From positions 1 to 64,000 of the forward strand of contig NZ_JACJOG010000030.1 of NCBI RefSeq assembly GCF_014695375.1: a stretch of DNA of 64,000 nucleotides. Reading direction: 5' to 3'. Within the stretch, counting starts at the first letter, position 1, and every line of letters starts with the position of its first letter. The position numbers were made by a program, and so were the translations under genes. This DNA is from Coleofasciculus sp. FACHB-T130. GTDB lineage: Bacteria > Cyanobacteriota > Cyanobacteriia > Cyanobacteriales > FACHB-T130. The notes under the pieces are model-generated. The model did not search any database. It was not told the DNA's origin and saw only the letters and a list, made by a program, of their open reading frames with translations. Below are positions 10,756-19,606 of the stretch, piece after piece.

Positions 10756-12663
10756 CTAGTTGTGAGTTTTTATCGGCAATGCGATCGCAAACTCTGTTCC
10801 TTGTCCAAACTCCGAAATTACCTCGATTTTCCCCTTGTGCTTTTCAACGATTTGGTAGCAGATGGAGAGTCCTAAGCCAGTGCCTTTACCTACCGGCTTC
10901 GTTGTGAAGAAGGGATTAAACAGCTTGTCTTTAATTTCCAAAGGAATTCCAAAACCATTATCTCGAATTCTTACCCGAATATAGTTAGACTTGAACCGTT
11001 CCGTGTGAATCAGAATCTGCGATTTTTCGGTTATTATTTTTTTATTTTGGATGGGAAAGCCCTTGTTTATTGCTTCCGCTTCTTCCTGTCTCTCATTTTT
11101 GCTCTTGGTGTCTTCCAAAGCATCAATTGCATTACTGATAATATTCATAAATACCTGGTTGAGTTGAGCTGGGTAACACTCAACGAGAGGCAAATCTTCA
11201 TACTCTTTGATTACCTCAATTCCCCGCTTAAGGCGGTGATTGAGAATCAACAACGTGTTTTCTATCCCTTCATGGATATCGACTGGTTTCATCTCAGATT
11301 CATCTAGCCGGGAGAAGTTTCGCAAAGACAAAACAATTTGCCGAATACGTTCAGTGCCCATCTTCATAGAAGACAGGATTTTGGTAAAATCTTCCGTAAG
11401 GAAGTCCACGTCAATTGCTTCAATCTCGTGTTGAAGAAGAGGGGTAGGGTGAGGGTACTGCTGCCGATACAGATGTACTAAATTAAGCAGTTCTTGCGTA
11501 TAAACGTTAGCGTGTTCCAGATTACCGTAGATGAAATTGATGGGGTTATTAATTTCATGAGCGATACCTGCAACTAGCTCTCCCAAACTGGACATTTTTT
11601 CAGTTTGAATGAGTTGAGATTGGGTTTGTTGGAGTTCTTGAAGCGCTTGTGTCAATTCCTCGGTTCGTTGTTCTACTCGCTCCTCTAGTGTCTGACGAGC
11701 TAACTCTAGTTCGTGGGTATATTCTCCTACCCACTGCACTAGGCAATTTAGAGAGGTTGCTAATGACCCCACTTCATCCTCAGTGGTAACTGGACTGCGG
11801 AGGTCAAAATTAGATTCTTGAGTGATGGCTCTGGCAACTTGAGTGACTGCTTCGAGGGGACGAGCGATCGCACGAGCCGTAATAATCGCCAACGCCACCG
11901 CGATCGCCACTGACAGCAGCATACTCCCAACAATAATTTGCAGCCTTAGTGTCTCAGCTTGCCCAAGCTTGTTTTTTGCTTCTATCTGTTGAGATTCTGC
12001 TGTCTCTTTCAGCCTAGTTAAACTCTCTGCTAATCGGTCGAAACTAACAATGATATTAGTCGCTGTTTTGCTTGTGATAGAATTCAAGAACTTTTGCTGC
12101 GCTACCGAAATTTCTTCTGTTTTCAAGTTAGCGGGATCAATCTGCCGCCAGAGAAACTTAATTAACTGAGTGTAGGATTCGGTATTGGTTTCATAACCAT
12201 TCAATAAATTCTTTAAATCTGTAGGCTTTGTTGCTAAATTATCGGGGTAGCTGTCTATAAAAGAGTGGAATTCTGATAATATTGTCTGGCTCCGACTAAC
12301 ACTTGTAAAAAACTTAGCAGTTTCGTAGTCAAACCAAATTGGTTCTCCTAGTACAATAACCAGCCGCTGTGGGTGCGCTCGCAGTTCACCAACAGCATTT
12401 TCTAAGTTACTGAGGAGATTTTGCTGCTTCTCGGCAATTATTAGCTGCTTTTGAGCCTTCTTTTCGTAATAGTCTCCGCTAATTAGACCAATCGTTGTTC
12501 CTAAAACCGCTATGCCGATAGCCAAGGAATAACCGTAACCAATTTTTTTGGCTATACTCAAGCGCGGAATGAAGCGTCTTACCCAGTTTGTAGAAAATTT
12601 CAAGGTGTTCCCTTGGTTATCTAAGTTAGGCTTATCTGCAACCCCATGTCTTTTGAGATCCAT
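10756..12663 (-). CDS. Membrane sensor histidine kinase (TM-sensor-TM-HAMP-kinase)
   Basis: 635 residues. A basic N-terminus leads into TM1 (about 42-64). An extracytoplasmic, largely helical region (about 65-240) follows, then TM2 (about 243-265), a HAMP domain, a coiled coil, HisKA with H369 in GIAHEINNPINF and an HATPase with DNGFGIP and GTGLGLS. The HEINNP form of the H-box is common in cyanobacterial kinases without a fused receiver. No response regulator is adjacent. The gene follows, 68 bases downstream in the same direction, a PhnD-like lipoprotein gene. The likely arrangement is that the lipoprotein binds a ligand outside the membrane and passes the signal to this kinase; that is inference from position. 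Confidence 0.88.
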   Translation of the reverse strand: MDLKRHGVADKPNLDNQGNTLKFSTNWVRRFIPRLSIAKKIGYGYSLAIGIAVLGTTIGLISGDYYEKKAQKQLIIAEKQQNLLSNLENAVGELRAHPQRLVIVLGEPIWFDYETAKFFTSVSRSQTILSEFHSFIDSYPDNLATKPTDLKNLLNGYETNTESYTQLIKFLWRQIDPANLKTEEISVAQQKFLNSITSKTATNIIVSFDRLAESLTRLKETAESQQIEAKNKLGQAETLRLQIIVGSMLLSVAIAVALAIITARAIARPLEAVTQVARAITQESNFDLRSPVTTEDEVGSLATSLNCLVQWVGEYTHELELARQTLEERVEQRTEELTQALQELQQTQSQLIQTEKMSSLGELVAGIAHEINNPINFIYGNLEHANVYTQELLNLVHLYRQQYPHPTPLLQHEIEAIDVDFLTEDFTKILSSMKMGTERIRQIVLSLRNFSRLDESEMKPVDIHEGIENTLLILNHRLKRGIEVIKEYEDLPLVECYPAQLNQVFMNIISNAIDALEDTKSKNERQEEAEAINKGFPIQNKKIITEKSQILIHTERFKSNYIRVRIRDNGFGIPLEIKDKLFNPFFTTKPVGKGTGLGLSICYQIVEKHKGKIEVISEFGQGTEFAIALPIKTHN

Positions 12664-12731
12664 TGAGGAAAGTCTAGAGGTTTAAAAAAACAAGAAAAAT
12701 ATCCAAAAATAGTCAAATCAAGCGATTAAAG

Positions 12732-13622
12732 CTATTGAACAAAACTACCTTGTCCAATAGCTTTATAGACCTCGCGAATCATATTGTAATCAGCATCATT
12801 CGCCGGAACTATCTGAGAGCCTTTGTACTTACCTTCCTCGACGGATAAAAGACTTTGAATTAGTTTGTCCTGATTTTTAATTGCGCGATCTCTCATCTCT
12901 TTAACGAATTCAGGAGCGAGCTTACTACTAGCAACAAATAAGTCCTTGGGGAGAAGCGGCCCTTTCACGATTAGCGGTAACTCACTCTCAGATAAGCCTT
13001 CATCTTGGAGGAATTTCTCATACTTAACAGTAGACCCTCCCCAAGCATCAACCTCACCTTTTTTCAAGGCGGGTAGTCCCTGACTTCCTAACATGAGGAT
13101 TTTTAGGTCAGATTTAGGATCTAATCCAGCATCAATCAAAAACTTGGTGGGACCCAGATAACCGCTGGTTGAGCCTAACTGCCACATGGCAATTTTTTTA
13201 CCTTTCAACTGTGCTACTGACTCGATCTTGCTGTTAGCAGAGACACAGATAGCTGCATGGTAGTTTGGTCGAGTGATGCCGATGACAGGAACCGCATTTG
13301 TCCTAGCACGCATGATTACATATTCCGAGGGGCCTGTGAGAACAAGATCCAGCTGATCTGACTGTAAGGCGGCGGCGGCGGCGATGTATGTTTCAACGGG
13401 AACAAACTCAAGTTTCGTTTCCAGTACCTCCTCTAGTGCCGTCCGCAATCCCCCATAATTACGCTGCAACTCTTCAAGGCTCGGAATCTCGGTTACTGTA
13501 AATCGGAGCTTTTCAGGGAAATTTCTGGCATTTGAAGGCGAATCTCTATCATTAGGGTTACTTGCTGCGGTACAGCTTGTGATTAATATTAGGGAATACC
13601 AAAAAAAATGGCGTCGCCGCAT
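12732..13622 (-). CDS. PhnD-like substrate-binding lipoprotein
   Basis: 296 residues from the ATG at 13622; a TTG 15 bases earlier is the alternative. The N-terminus MRRRHFFWYSLILITSC is a lipoprotein signal with the lipid-bearing Cys at 17. The body matches the phosphate/phosphonate-binding PhnD/TtgT fold: QLKGKKIAMWQLGSTSGYLG in the middle, GEVDAWGG, then LPKDLFVAS. No permease or ATPase gene is adjacent. The downstream neighbour is a sensor kinase, so a sensory rather than transport role is likely. The ligand cannot be read from the sequence. Confidence 0.82.
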   Translation of the reverse strand: MRRRHFFWYSLILITSCTAASNPNDRDSPSNARNFPEKLRFTVTEIPSLEELQRNYGGLRTALEEVLETKLEFVPVETYIAAAAALQSDQLDLVLTGPSEYVIMRARTNAVPVIGITRPNYHAAICVSANSKIESVAQLKGKKIAMWQLGSTSGYLGPTKFLIDAGLDPKSDLKILMLGSQGLPALKKGEVDAWGGSTVKYEKFLQDEGLSESELPLIVKGPLLPKDLFVASSKLAPEFVKEMRDRAIKNQDKLIQSLLSVEEGKYKGSQIVPANDADYNMIREVYKAIGQGSFVQ

Positions 13623-13639
13623 AATTTTTGCCAACAAAC

Positions 13640-13992
13640 AAATAGAAATAATTCTAACTAATTAAAATTAGATTTTGGTTAAGAATAGGTCGTAAGCTAT
13701 TTAATTCTAATCGTAGAATAAAAAATTAACTTTAAAAGTCTTATAAAAAGGTTTGTCGTTATTAAAGTTGCAGGCATAAGCGGCTGATTTTCTTGCAGAA
13801 CGCGAGATTAAAGCCGCCCATATTTCTATAAGTATTAACCTTGGCGATAGCGAAGCGCCGACCTGTCGGTTCGCGCTTGTCTTACTGTAGGCGACGATAC
13901 GACTTTATGGCGAGAGGAATGCGATCGCTTACACGAACCTCGTGTAGCGACTCCATCGCACGTTGTATTCCTTTGCAATTTCTAAAAGCCGA
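13640..13992. other. Intergenic region with a diverged dispersed repeat
   Basis: About 350 bases. The stretch 13851-13878 (GCGCCGACCTGTCGGTTCGCG) resembles repeats at 22841-22875 and 51848-51879, which share CGCTGACTTGTCA-TTCGC. No gene is seen. Confidence 0.4.
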
Positions 13993-14316
13993 TTACCACA
14001 ACGCTGGCACCGGATCTTCTTCGGGTGGTAGGTCTACCTGCGATGGGGTATAAGGATTGCTGCGGGTTGCAGGTTGTTGTTGTTGTTGTTGCTGTTGCGT
14101 TACTGGAGGGGTTGTTGCCGTAGGGGTTACGGTTGGAACTGGGCTAACCGTAGTGGTCGGTGTAGGAGAGGGCGATGGTGTTGTCGTTTGACTACCCGCA
14201 GGAACTACTTGCCCCGCACTCTCACTACCGAGGGGGAAGCGCACGCCCACGATACCGCCTAAAAAAATAGCAAGAGCTACTACGAAAATCACGCCTGGGA
14301 TTATTTGATCGCGCAT
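13993..14316 (-). CDS. Small membrane-anchored Pro/Thr-rich protein
   Basis: 107 residues. A single hydrophobic segment (about 6-27, IIPGVIFVVALAIFLGGIVG) is followed by a low-complexity extracytoplasmic tail rich in Pro, Thr, Ser and Val, containing a run of eight Gln and ending PPEEDPVPALW. I do not recognise the family. Its composition suggests a surface or wall-spanning linker. The poly-Gln is encoded by a CAA-type tract, which may vary in length between strains. Confidence 0.6.
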   Translation of the reverse strand: MRDQIIPGVIFVVALAIFLGGIVGVRFPLGSESAGQVVPAGSQTTTPSPSPTPTTTVSPVPTVTPTATTPPVTQQQQQQQQPATRSNPYTPSQVDLPPEEDPVPALW

Positions 14317-14575
14317 CGCTCAGCGGTAAAGGCTTACTTTAATTCATCTTAGTCGAGTCAAAAACCCTAAGCTGTTCGCTTAAGGAAATAACTTTGTGTA
14401 TTTTCACGAATTTTCGGTTAGTGCCACTCACCCCACCGACGGATTTCCAGCCTGCTCCGTGAAAAAGCTCTGTAGCGGCGGGGGTTTCCCCATCCATGCT
14501 CACAGGCTTTGCGAAGAAAGATGGTTATCTAAACAGCATAGACTTTAGTCTGTGACCATCCTAGTAAGGTTAAAT

Positions 14576-15013
14576 CTAGGGTAAATACTTTTGTACCACG
14601 CTCCAGCCGGTTAACGAAACCCAAGCTAATCCTACGAATAACACTAGATTGGTTGCAATATGAACCGAACGCGCCCAAGCTCGGTTGGGATTAATCAGAA
14701 TTGCGCTTCCCGCTGAGAGCAACACTAATACAACCACTGCCCACCCGGCAATCCAGTGCGCCGAATGAGCGAGGCTGCCATAATGACCTAACGTGCCGAC
14801 AATCCCAATGGCGAGCAGCAGCAAGACGAGAGCCACCAGAATTGCGCCAGTGGCGTAGTGAAAAAGACGCAACCATCGCGGTTGCGAACTTCTTTGCTGA
14901 CGAGCCGCAAACATCCAACTGCCAGTAACTCCCAGCAATAGGTAGGCTAATATCGACAAGCCCATCGACCATGCAGCAATTTTCCAGAGCCAGAGAAAAG
15001 AAGGTAGATTCAC
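14576..15013 (-). CDS. DUF4079 family membrane protein
   Basis: 145 residues with a GTG start (GTG-AAT-CTA). There are four hydrophobic segments (about 8-32, 50-72, 83-105, 117-140). Histidines lie in or near the helices (FHYATGA, GTLGHYGSLAHSAHW, SVHIATNLV), and the C-terminus is SLTGWSVVQKYLP. The pattern fits DUF4079, a cyanobacterial and plastid membrane family of unknown function related in layout to cytochrome b561-like proteins. Heme binding by the spaced histidines is a guess. Confidence 0.72.
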   Translation of the reverse strand: MNLPSFLWLWKIAAWSMGLSILAYLLLGVTGSWMFAARQQRSSQPRWLRLFHYATGAILVALVLLLLAIGIVGTLGHYGSLAHSAHWIAGWAVVVLVLLSAGSAILINPNRAWARSVHIATNLVLFVGLAWVSLTGWSVVQKYLP

Positions 15014-15331
15014 TCGTTACTTACTTACATTCAGCTACAGCAGCATCTACTTTTCATCTTAAGCTGTTCGCTTGGTGCAATAGCAATCCTACTTTTAGCG
15101 GAGAGATACCAGCCCTTTAGCTCCCCGACTTCGGAAGAGTTGCCCTAGGATCTCGCTTTTACGAATCATAATAGGACTGCTAGATCGCTGAGAAAAAAGA
15201 ATTTGTCTATCTACGTATACGAGAATTAACCAGTGAATTTCCCTAAAAGCTAATCGCTAATCTCTAAAAATCCTATAAAAAAGAGCTGTCGCTTATGACA
15301 ACCCTGAAATTACTGAATTTTTTCAGCAAAA
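15014..15331. other. Intergenic region with a repeat element
   Basis: About 320 bases. From 15076 to 15182 there is an element bounded by AGCAATCCTA and TAGGACTGCT, which are inverted and match at 9 of 10 positions; it contains repeat copy 2. No gene is seen. Confidence 0.4.
15127..15159. repeat. 33-base dispersed repeat, copy 2
   Basis: Exact match to 10666-10698. It lies inside an element of about 100 bases with short imperfect inverted ends (15076-15182), so it may be part of a non-autonomous miniature element. Confidence 0.8.
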
Positions 15332-15727
15332 CTAGCCAATATAAGCGGTTGTTAAAGATTCTACGGTTTCTAAATTTCTCTTTTTCTGGATTTCAAGCTT
15401 CCGGGTATTATCGTTTATTATCTTTTTTTCCTCATCGTGTAGGTCGATTGTATTTGACTCAGAATCATTGCCTTCACTGATACACAAGCGATCGCAGGGA
15501 ATGGTATCTGAGAGGATGGCACTTGCCATCATCCCTGTATGAATTTCCAGATTCGCTTCGGGCATTGTTTCAAACACTAAGCGTTGTCCTGGAAAGACAA
15601 CGCGCTCAAAGTACCAGTTCGGAATGTTAGAGATCCGAGCAATTTGAATGTGGCTTGTAGCATTAACGTAGCAGCACAGAATGCGATCGCTGTTACCAGA
15701 AGGAAGGGGATCGAGTATTTGAGCCAT
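15332..15727 (-). CDS. DUF1830 family protein
   Basis: 131 residues from the ATG at 15727, where the family usually begins (MAQILDPLP); a GTG eight codons earlier is possible. The core CCYVNATSHIQIARISNIP, then NWYFERVVFPGQRLVFE and LEIHTGMMASAI, is characteristic of DUF1830, a small cyanobacterial family of unknown function. The tail after about residue 100 is hydrophilic and of lower complexity, longer than I would expect, and may be variable. Confidence 0.82.
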   Translation of the reverse strand: MAQILDPLPSGNSDRILCCYVNATSHIQIARISNIPNWYFERVVFPGQRLVFETMPEANLEIHTGMMASAILSDTIPCDRLCISEGNDSESNTIDLHDEEKKIINDNTRKLEIQKKRNLETVESLTTAYIG

Positions 15728-15751
15728 AACTGCTGAGGAGCTTTGCGCCAC

Positions 15752-16383
15752 TGCCTAGGATTACCATAACTAAGCTAACATTCGGCGATCCCGGCTTGTT
15801 GTAAACACGAATACCAACTGAATATTCTGGTGAGATATCCCCCCAAAGTTAGAGGAAAAAATTCCCGTTTTAGTAATCTTTGCTACTGGCGATTGTAACG
15901 GCAATTTTCCGTGCTTAAGCTTCCGACTCGCACTATGACTCCCGGTAAAAATACCTCCCTCACGTCTCATGCCAGCATTGCCAGATGAAAATGCAAGCGA
16001 AGCCAAGGTTTTTCCAGGATAAGCAATGAATTGGTGCTGAATTTTGACTTTTTGTTGAGAACCGGCTGCCACTAGAGATCGATTTTGCAGTGTTCGGCTT
16101 TCTTTTTTGGCTCCAGAACCAAAATCAGGGCAAGACTGAGGATAGTCAATGTTATCGTAAAGTTATATAAAGACCTTTCAGAATCATTTCATTTATAGAT
16201 ACAGAGGTGCTGCTGTCGCCAGTAAGTCCTGCGGGTCAATGGCGGATTCACATCTAGTCGCTAAAGATACCAAACATGGCTCGAATCCTGAGAGCAAGTC
16301 ATAGCCAGAATAATTTTTGAGAAAGCGATCGCATTTGTCGCTTTCCATCTCAGTAGTAGTAAATTTAGATACAAAAAAACACG
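15752..16383. other. Long intergenic region, no convincing gene
   Basis: About 630 bases upstream of the radical SAM gene. An open frame of 100 codons on the minus strand (15770-16072) has no recognisable motif and no good ribosome binding site. A hairpin GAAAGCGA/TCGCTTTC sits at 16321-16345, just before the radical SAM gene, and could be regulatory or simply a HIP1-derived palindrome. Confidence 0.45.
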
Positions 16384-17955
16384 ATGAATAATCGAATTCT
16401 CTACGTCCGCCTCCCCTGCAACCCGATTTTTCCCATCGGAGTGGTTTACTTATCCGATCACGTACACAAGCAATTCCCAGAAGTCGAACAGCGGATCTTT
16501 GACTTAGGAACCGTGCCGCCTCTAGATTTCACTGGGGCGTTGGATACGTGTGTTGATGAATTCAAACCCACATTGCTGGTATTTTCCTGGCGCGATATTC
16601 AGATTTATGCGCCCGTGGGCGGCAGAGGTGGCAACCCACTCCAGCACGCCTTTGAGTTTTACTACGCCAAAAATCCGCTGCTGAAATTGCGCGGGGCACT
16701 GGGAGGGTTGCGCGTCACCACGGCATACTACACCGAACTGTGGCGCAACCTGGGATTAATCAAACGGGGACTCAAACGCGCTCAAAAATATCATCCAGAA
16801 GCCAAAGCCGTTGTCGGTGGTGGTGCTGTGAGCGTATTTTACGAACAACTCGGTAAGAGTCTGCCATCCGGGACAGTTGTTTCGGTGGGTGAAGGCGAAG
16901 CGCTGCTGGAGAAAATGCTGCGAGGGCAAGATTTTCGGGATGAACGATGCTATGTGGTGGGAGAGACAACGCCACGCGATCGCATGATCCACGAACGTCC
17001 CACGAATATCGAAAAAACTGCCTGCAATTACGACTACATCGAAACGATTTGGCCTGAGTTTCAATATTATCTGCAAGACGAAGATTTCTACGTCGGCGTG
17101 CAGACAAAGCGGGGTTGTCCCCACAACTGTTGTTACTGCATTTATACAGTGATTGAGGGCAAGCAGGTACGGATTAACCCAGCCGATGAAGTTGTCGCAG
17201 AGATGCAACAACTTTATAACCGAGGGATTCGCAACTTCTGGTTTACCGATGCTCAGTTTATCCCAGCTCGGAAATTTATCGATGACGCCGTTGAGCTATT
17301 GCAGAAAATCCTCGATGCTGGGATGAAAGATATCCATTGGGCAGCTTATATTCGGGCAGACAATTTAACGCCTGAGTTATGCGACTTGATGGCAAAAACC
17401 GGCATGAACTACTTTGAAATCGGCATTACCAGCGGTTCCCAAGAACTTGTGCGGAAGATGCGGATGGGCTATAACCTGCGAACCGTCTTAGAAAATTGCC
17501 GCGACTTAAAAGCAGCAGGTTTCAACGATTTAGTTTCCGTCAATTACTCATTTAATGTAATCGACGAAACGCATGAAACGATTCGGCAAACCATTGCCTA
17601 CCACCGGGAACTAGAGCGGATCTTTGGTGCAGATAAAGTCGAACCGGCAATCTTCTTTATTGGCTTACAACCTCATACTCATTTAGAAGAATATGCCTTC
17701 GAGCAGAATGTCCTTAAACCCGGATACAATCCCATGAGCATTATGCCGTGGACAGCCAAAAAATTACTTTGGAATCCAGAACCCCTCGGCTCATTCTTTG
17801 GGGAAGTTTGCCTGCAAGCATGGCAGCAAAACCCCAACGATTTCGGGCGAGAAGTGATGAAAATTCTAGAGGAAAAACTTGGTTGTGCCGACTTAGAAGA
17901 AGCCCTTGCGGCACCGATTCAGCCAAAAGAAAAACACCTAGTTACGGTATCTTAG
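16384..17955 (+). CDS. B12-binding-type radical SAM protein (photosystem II high-light acclimation type)
   Basis: 523 residues. The N-terminal part (about 1-200) has a B12-binding-like Rossmann layout with AVVGGGAVSVFYEQLG and SVGEGEALLEKML. The radical SAM core follows, with the cluster motif C245-x3-C249-x2-C252 in RGCPHNCCYCIY. NFWFTDAQFIP and YFEIGITSGSQELVRKM are typical later core segments. It resembles a cyanobacteria-specific group annotated as photosystem II high-light acclimation radical SAM proteins; I name that group from memory. The reaction is unknown. The DICT gene 99 bases downstream could be co-transcribed. Confidence 0.82.
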   Translation: MNNRILYVRLPCNPIFPIGVVYLSDHVHKQFPEVEQRIFDLGTVPPLDFTGALDTCVDEFKPTLLVFSWRDIQIYAPVGGRGGNPLQHAFEFYYAKNPLLKLRGALGGLRVTTAYYTELWRNLGLIKRGLKRAQKYHPEAKAVVGGGAVSVFYEQLGKSLPSGTVVSVGEGEALLEKMLRGQDFRDERCYVVGETTPRDRMIHERPTNIEKTACNYDYIETIWPEFQYYLQDEDFYVGVQTKRGCPHNCCYCIYTVIEGKQVRINPADEVVAEMQQLYNRGIRNFWFTDAQFIPARKFIDDAVELLQKILDAGMKDIHWAAYIRADNLTPELCDLMAKTGMNYFEIGITSGSQELVRKMRMGYNLRTVLENCRDLKAAGFNDLVSVNYSFNVIDETHETIRQTIAYHRELERIFGADKVEPAIFFIGLQPHTHLEEYAFEQNVLKPGYNPMSIMPWTAKKLLWNPEPLGSFFGEVCLQAWQQNPNDFGREVMKILEEKLGCADLEEALAAPIQPKEKHLVTVS

Positions 17956-18054
17956 CTTCATAAATAGCTAAGTAGCGATTGCCCACCCTAGTCTGCATTG
18001 CTCTTCTTCCCTTGCTCTTTGCGTCTTTGCGGTTCATTTAATAAAACCAAAATT

Positions 18055-19467
18055 ATGTTAGAAGGCTCCATTCTGCAACAGCTAGAAGTTGCCCACAGAT
18101 CGAGTAAAAGACCAATTCGATTTGGGGTGTACTACAAAAACACCCTCGTTGCCCTGTGCCATGCGCTAGAAGACCACATCTTAACGGAGGACAGTTCTCC
18201 CTTGACCATTGCCGCTTTTCAAAGAGGAAAATGGTATCTGCAAGAAGCCGATCGTTATGGAGACATCGCACAGAAAGCAGCTCAGATCGCGATTATGGCG
18301 GCGTCAGATTCGGGGTTTACCGAACACCCAACTAGCCAACGCCCAAACGTGGATTTAGTGGGCTTAGATCCCTCCGATCCGGTTGCCCAAGAGTGGCACT
18401 TAATCATCTTTTCGCCGACATACACGGCGATGGTGCTGTGTCAAGAGCTTTCGGAAGAAGATTATGGTGCAGCAGGGCTACCCGCGTCTGACTTGGAGCG
18501 CAAATTCTATGGGCTGTGGACGTTTGAGCCAGAGTTAGTGAAAGAAACGGTGGATATAGCGATCGCCCATATTGGTCGCTACAACCCGGAACTAGAGAAA
18601 AAACTCATCGCCTGCAAGGAGTCCATGCAGCCCTCCTTAGGAACCCCTCACCATCTCGGTGCAGTGGTGTCTTCCGTAGTGGAGTATCTCCAGCATGGGC
18701 AAGAAGATATATCAACCGGCACCAATCTAGACATCCCCGCCGGATCTCGCCAACAAGCGCTGGATCGGAACTTAGTTTCCAACGAAATCCAGGCATTCTT
18801 GCGGATGGCGCAACTCATGGATATGGCAGATGTCACTAACCCAATGGCAGCAGCAGAAGTGGTAGCGTTCTCCGAAATGATCGGGCAAATGCTCGATTTA
18901 CCCGCTTGGCAGATGAAACGCCTGCGCCTTGCCGGGTTGCTGCACCGCATCGATCCGTTGCAGGGGGCGGAAAGTGTATTGGCTGCGGCTAAGTCGAGTC
19001 GCTACGACGAGGAGGCACCGAGTTGTGCGCTGACTTGTCCGTTGGTGCCAGGAGCGCAAGTATTGAGAAGAATGTCACAACTGCGGGCAGTTGCCCAAAT
19101 CGTCACTCACCAAACCGAGTGGTGGAACGGGACGGGTGAGCCAGCCGGGTTAGCGGGTGATGAAATTCCCTTGGAATCGAGAATTTTGGAATTAGTCTCA
19201 GACTTTCAGTGGCGACTGGCGCAAGCGAGAAATGCCAATCCCGACAGCGAAGAGAATTTATCCAAAGCTTTAGAAGAGTGTCGGCAACAACAGGGCGATC
19301 GCTTCGATCCCAAATTGGTTGAAACTCTATCACTCCTCGTCATGGGGATGCAACAGGGTTTGACTCTACCTGTCACGCCAAGCAAAGTGACGGCGGGAAT
19401 GTGGCTCTTGGATGCAAATCTTTATGCCGGGACAGCAGTGCAACCATCCTTAATGGGCAATGGGTAA
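18055..19467 (+). CDS. DICT sensory domain protein with degenerate HD-GYP-like domain
   Basis: 470 residues from the ATG at 18055 (MLEGSILQQLE); the frame is open 57 bases further up without a better start. Residues about 1-190 match the DICT sensor domain found with cyanobacterial kinases and GGDEF proteins (PIRFGVYYKNTLVALCHAL; FYGLWTFEPELV). Residues about 240-430 look like an HD-GYP phosphohydrolase. The metal-binding HD reads LLHRID, and the HHExxDGxGYP region reads THQTEWWNGTGEPAGL, so metal ligands are missing. It is probably a catalytically dead, cyclic-dinucleotide-related sensor. Confidence 0.78.
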   Translation: MLEGSILQQLEVAHRSSKRPIRFGVYYKNTLVALCHALEDHILTEDSSPLTIAAFQRGKWYLQEADRYGDIAQKAAQIAIMAASDSGFTEHPTSQRPNVDLVGLDPSDPVAQEWHLIIFSPTYTAMVLCQELSEEDYGAAGLPASDLERKFYGLWTFEPELVKETVDIAIAHIGRYNPELEKKLIACKESMQPSLGTPHHLGAVVSSVVEYLQHGQEDISTGTNLDIPAGSRQQALDRNLVSNEIQAFLRMAQLMDMADVTNPMAAAEVVAFSEMIGQMLDLPAWQMKRLRLAGLLHRIDPLQGAESVLAAAKSSRYDEEAPSCALTCPLVPGAQVLRRMSQLRAVAQIVTHQTEWWNGTGEPAGLAGDEIPLESRILELVSDFQWRLAQARNANPDSEENLSKALEECRQQQGDRFDPKLVETLSLLVMGMQQGLTLPVTPSKVTAGMWLLDANLYAGTAVQPSLMGNG

Positions 19468-19582
19468 TGAAAGTGATGAGTTATGAGTTTTGAGTGAAAA
19501 GAGAGCTTTTTAATGCCATACTCAGACGCGATAACCGCAAGCCTTTTACAACTTAAAACTTTTTTCCTCATTAGCAATCCTT

Positions 19583-19606
19583 CAATTAGCAATTAGCAAT
19601 TAGCAA
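19583..19606. repeat. Heptamer tandem repeat (AATTAGC)n abutting a start codon
   Basis: AATTAGC is repeated three times plus a partial unit and ends directly before the ATG at 19607. No Shine-Dalgarno sequence fits there. Similar TTAGC/ATGGCTA runs occur at 26700-26755, 59900-59935 and 63518-63555, so this is a dispersed short tandem family. Confidence 0.7.

Noticed and set aside
10491-10907. Plus-strand open frame of 138 codons
   Set aside because: It overlaps the kinase gene's 3' end on the other strand and a dispersed repeat; no domain seen.
15770-16072. Minus-strand open frame of 100 codons
   Set aside because: No ribosome site, no motif, and composition unlike its neighbours; it lies in a long gap with no support.
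18001-18054. Upstream in-frame start of the DICT gene
   Set aside because: The residues it would add (LFFPCSLRLCGSF) come from a common intergenic repeat (CTCTTTGCGTCTTTGCGGTT).
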